Below are positions 63,156 to 64,000 of a DNA stretch of 64,000 bases, in pieces (within the stretch, counting starts at the first letter, position 1; the number at the start of each line of letters is the position of its first letter). Under the pieces are notes generated by a model that saw nothing but the letters and a program-made list of their open reading frames with translations, was not told the DNA's origin and did no database searches. Location: contig NZ_JABXYJ010000006.1 in the NCBI RefSeq assembly GCF_013377855.1, positions 226,377-290,376 on the forward strand, given 5' to 3'. This DNA comes from Cognatundibacterium oligocarboniphilum. Lineage in GTDB: Bacteria; Pseudomonadota; Gammaproteobacteria; Burkholderiales; Burkholderiaceae_D. The position numbers and the translations under genes are program-made.

Positions 63156-64000
63156 ATGACCGATCCCGTTTCCAGCAATACGCCTGAGCAATCCCTGCTC
63201 GGAAAAAACGCTGCTTATAAAGCAGAATACGATCCTTCTCTGCTGTTTCCGATTTCCCGTCAGGGCAAGCGTACGGAGATCGGCATTGTGTCCGCTCTGC
63301 CCTTTTTTGGCATGGATATCTGGAATGCTTACGAAATATCGTGGCTGAACCTGCGCGGCAAACCACAGGTGGCGATTGCCAGCATACTGGTTCCGGCGGA
63401 TTCACTGAACATCATCGAGTCCAAGTCGTTCAAACTGTATCTGAACTCTTTCAATCAGACCCGGTTAGACGACACCGGGGCTTTACTCCGCCTGCTGCAG
63501 CAAGACCTGTCTGCTGCTGCCGGAGCCCCTGTTCAGGTGAGCCTGACGGTGCCGGATCAGTTCGGCCAGCTGCAGATGCAAGAACTGTCTGGCACACTGC
63601 TTGACCGGTTGGACATTGAGGTAGACTCCTACGCGCCTGATCCGGGATTACTGCATGCAGACCATACTGCGGCGCCGATAGAGGAAACGCTGGTATCGCA
63701 TCTGCTGAAATCGAATTGTCTGGTCACAGGGCAGCCAGACTGGGGCAGCGTGCAGATTCACTATGTCGGCGCTCAGATCGACCAGGAAGGATTGCTGCGC
63801 TACCTGATCGGCTTCCGGAATCATAATGAATTTCACGAGCAATGCGTCGAACGGATTTTTGTCGACATCATGCGTCAGTGCAAGCCGCAGAAGTTGTCCG
63901 TTTATGCGCGCTATACGCGCCGCGGCGGTCTGGATATCAATCCGTGGCGCAGTAATTTCTCCACCGCCCGGCAACCATCCAATGCGCGGAATGCCCGTCA
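63156..64000 (+). CDS. queF: NADPH-dependent 7-cyano-7-deazaguanine reductase (3' end cut)
   Basis: 281 codons to the window edge. It is the long, bimodular QueF of proteobacteria: [16 protein letters not shown] (QueF motif) and [16 protein letters not shown] with the catalytic C188; [15 protein letters not shown] is near the C-terminus. From E. coli QueF only the last few residues should be missing. It reduces preQ0 to preQ1 in queuosine synthesis. It starts 15 bp after ilvA, so the two are probably co-transcribed. Confidence 0.95.
   Translation, partial: MTDPVSSNTPEQSLLGKNAAYKAEYDPSLLFPISRQGKRTEIGIVSALPFFGMDIWNAYEISWLNLRGKPQVAIASILVPADSLNIIESKSFKLYLNSFNQTRLDDTGALLRLLQQDLSAAAGAPVQVSLTVPDQFGQLQMQELSGTLLDRLDIEVDSYAPDPGLLHADHTAAPIEETLVSHLLKSNCLVTGQPDWGSVQIHYVGAQIDQEGLLRYLIGFRNHNEFHEQCVERIFVDIMRQCKPQKLSVYARYTRRGGLDINPWRSNFSTARQPSNARNAR

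Noticed and set aside
1-64000. CRISPR arrays, insertion sequences, tRNA and rRNA genes, prophage
   Set aside because: No regular short repeats, transposase, integrase, cloverleaf or rRNA signature was found when reading both strands.

Overview
This window looks like chromosome from a betaproteobacterium of the order Burkholderiales, most like the Oxalobacteraceae (Herminiimonas/Undibacterium-like). The reasons are moderate GC, gene blocks typical of that group (fmdB-DUF502-aspS; FAD/Fe-S oxidoreductase-HIT-DUF971-ubiE-Tim44-ubiJ-ubiB; ilvA-queF), a DUF4148 protein and a two-domain beta-oxidation protein with the dehydrogenase half first. The genus call is inference from gene content; no rRNA or tRNA gene is visible.

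Layout. 1-4.2 kb: the start of a membrane sensor gene running off the left edge, the RNase P RNA (rnpB, minus strand), a TPP-dependent decarboxylase/synthase-like enzyme with an MFS transporter, and a 57-residue basic protein. 4.5-17.2 kb: a metal-transport region, all on the plus strand. A sigma70-like promoter is followed by about 1.15 kb of hairpin-rich leader with two small ORFs. Next come an OprB-like porin, an NRAMP-family transporter whose metal-site motifs differ from the Mn/Fe type (it resembles NRAMP-related Mg2+ transporters), an OmpR-type response regulator with histidine kinase, and a CzcCBA/CusCBA-like heavy-metal efflux system. A perfect 12-bp inverted repeat precedes the efflux promoter. 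17.2-25.4 kb (minus): fatty-acid beta-oxidation (enoyl-CoA hydratase, alpha/beta hydrolase, thiolase, bifunctional FadB-like protein, acyl-CoA dehydrogenase) and a TetR regulator. 25.6-30.4 kb: Hsp15, a second TetR regulator with a candidate operator in its own promoter, then nudB - EEP phosphatase - clsB - DUF429.

30.5-36.9 kb (minus): a secreted Cache protein and a CsgG-like lipoprotein lie between aspS and nudB, followed upstream by DUF502, fmdB and a sodium:solute symporter. 37.2-48.5 kb: mixed accessory and housekeeping genes (LysR, DUF4148, an AT-rich LprI-like gene, DUF2322-like, DUF885 peptidase, SSB-like, kup with a TTG start, two periplasmic binding-protein-like genes around a FemAB/CelD-like acyltransferase, and an E. 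coli-type phosphatidylserine synthase). 48.5-58.9 kb (minus): the ubiquinone block ubiE-Tim44-ubiJ-ubiB-methyltransferase and the large FAD/Fe-S oxidoreductase-HIT-DUF971 operon. 59.4-64 kb: a Tat-exported HAD phosphatase, a YqaA membrane protein, ilvA and queF (cut by the right edge).

The stretch most likely to hold something undescribed is 4.5-5.7 kb: a long, structured, small-ORF-containing leader ahead of the porin/NRAMP operon, next to a two-component system and a metal exporter. It may be a metal- (possibly Mg2+-) sensing leader, but that function is inference. All assignments come from reading the sequence; no database search was run.
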